Source: Bacteroidaceae bacterium (lineage in GTDB: Bacteria > Bacteroidota > Bacteroidia > Bacteroidales > Bacteroidaceae). From it: a stretch of DNA of 6,739 nt. Of this stretch, positions 6,601-6,739 are shown piece after piece. Numbering within the stretch: the first letter of the stretch is position 1; each line of letters starts with the position of its first letter. Below the pieces are notes generated by a model. It was not told the DNA's origin and did no database searches. It saw only the letters and a program-made list of their open reading frames with translations. The stretch spans positions 1 through 6,739 of the forward strand of contig JAFZUB010000150.1 of assembly GCA_017618515.1 (NCBI GenBank), read 5' to 3'. The position numbers and the translations under genes are program-made.

Positions 6601-6631
6601 AAGACCACCCCTAGCCCCTCCTAGAGGAGGG
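6601..6631. repeat. 31-nt intergenic palindromic repeat, copy B (possible terminator)
   Basis: These bases are identical to 1957-1987. CCCTCC (6616-6621) pairs with GGAGGG (6626-6631) around TAGA, a 6-bp GC-rich hairpin. It starts 2 nt after the rlmL stop codon, mirroring copy A at the end of the propeller gene. AAAA rather than a T tract follows, so it is a poor intrinsic terminator on the plus strand; a 3'-end stabilising hairpin or a REP-like element is equally possible. Confidence 0.7.
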
Positions 6632-6638
6632 AAAAGGG

Positions 6639-6676
6639 TTTGAGATTTGAAATTTGAAATTTGAGATTTGAAATTT
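6639..6676. repeat. Heptamer array, consensus TTTGARA
   Basis: Five full 7-nt units plus TTT are seen: TTTGAGA, TTTGAAA, TTTGAAA, TTTGAGA and TTTGAAA. The array begins 7 nt after the palindromic repeat. It has no coding potential and its function is unknown. Confidence 0.85.
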
Positions 6677-6678
6677 CA

Positions 6679-6710
6679 TTATATCGACATATCGTTATAT
6701 CGACATATCG
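6679..6710. repeat. Two perfect 16-nt tandem copies (8-nt sub-period)
   Basis: TTATATCGACATATCG occurs at 6679-6694 and again at 6695-6710 without mismatch. Each copy is itself two related octamers, TTATATCG and ACATATCG, so the block has an 8-nt sub-period, different from its heptamer neighbours. Confidence 0.9.
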
Positions 6711-6711
6711 A

Positions 6712-6739
6712 ATCTAACAACTAAAGTCTAAAGCCTAAA
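6712..6739. repeat. Heptamer array, consensus NNCTAAA, running off the window
   Basis: Four 7-nt units are visible: ATCTAAC, AACTAAA, GTCTAAA and GCCTAAA. The array reaches the last base, so its true length is unknown. Confidence 0.7.

Overview
The window looks like chromosomal DNA from a Bacteroidales bacterium (phylum Bacteroidota), possibly Prevotellaceae, though the family is not fixed by anything decisive. Reasons: the 5S rRNA has the Bacteroides-type core; start codons lack clear Shine-Dalgarno sites; several starts are preceded by the Bacteroidota -33 TTTG / -7 TAnnTTTG promoter; and Rho carries the long charged, disordered insert typical of gut Bacteroidota.

Layout. (1) 1-290: a foldable spacer, one 5S rRNA gene and a near-perfect intrinsic terminator. 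No 23S 3' end is recognisable upstream, so this is either the tail of an rrn operon or a solitary 5S. (2) 291-426: a palindromic element, a second copy of the terminator's 3' arm, and a well-formed promoter. (3) 427-1956: a secreted beta-propeller protein with a C-terminal membrane anchor. (4) 1957-2043: an 87-nt convergent intergenic stretch with a GC-rich palindrome and a 7-nt-period array. (5) 2044-3960, minus strand: rho. (6) 3961-4234: a divergent promoter region with a roughly 150-nt rho leader. (7) 4235-6598: a probable two-gene operon of serine O-acetyltransferase and a THUMP-domain rRNA methyltransferase (RlmL type), 24 nt apart. (8) 6599-6739: gene-free, holding a second exact copy of the palindromic element and three blocks of short tandem repeats.

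The genes are mostly housekeeping: translation (5S rRNA, RlmL), transcription termination (Rho) and cysteine synthesis (serine acetyltransferase). I see no mobile element, CRISPR array, toxin-antitoxin or defence system, and no convincing undescribed multi-gene system.

The points most worth a second look are: the intergenic architecture (a 31-nt repeat placed directly after two stop codons, each followed by degenerate heptamer arrays); Rho's two AT-hook-like motifs and its altered primary RNA-binding motif; the long rho leader with a small upstream ORF; and the GlyGly/hydrophobic/basic tail of the beta-propeller protein.
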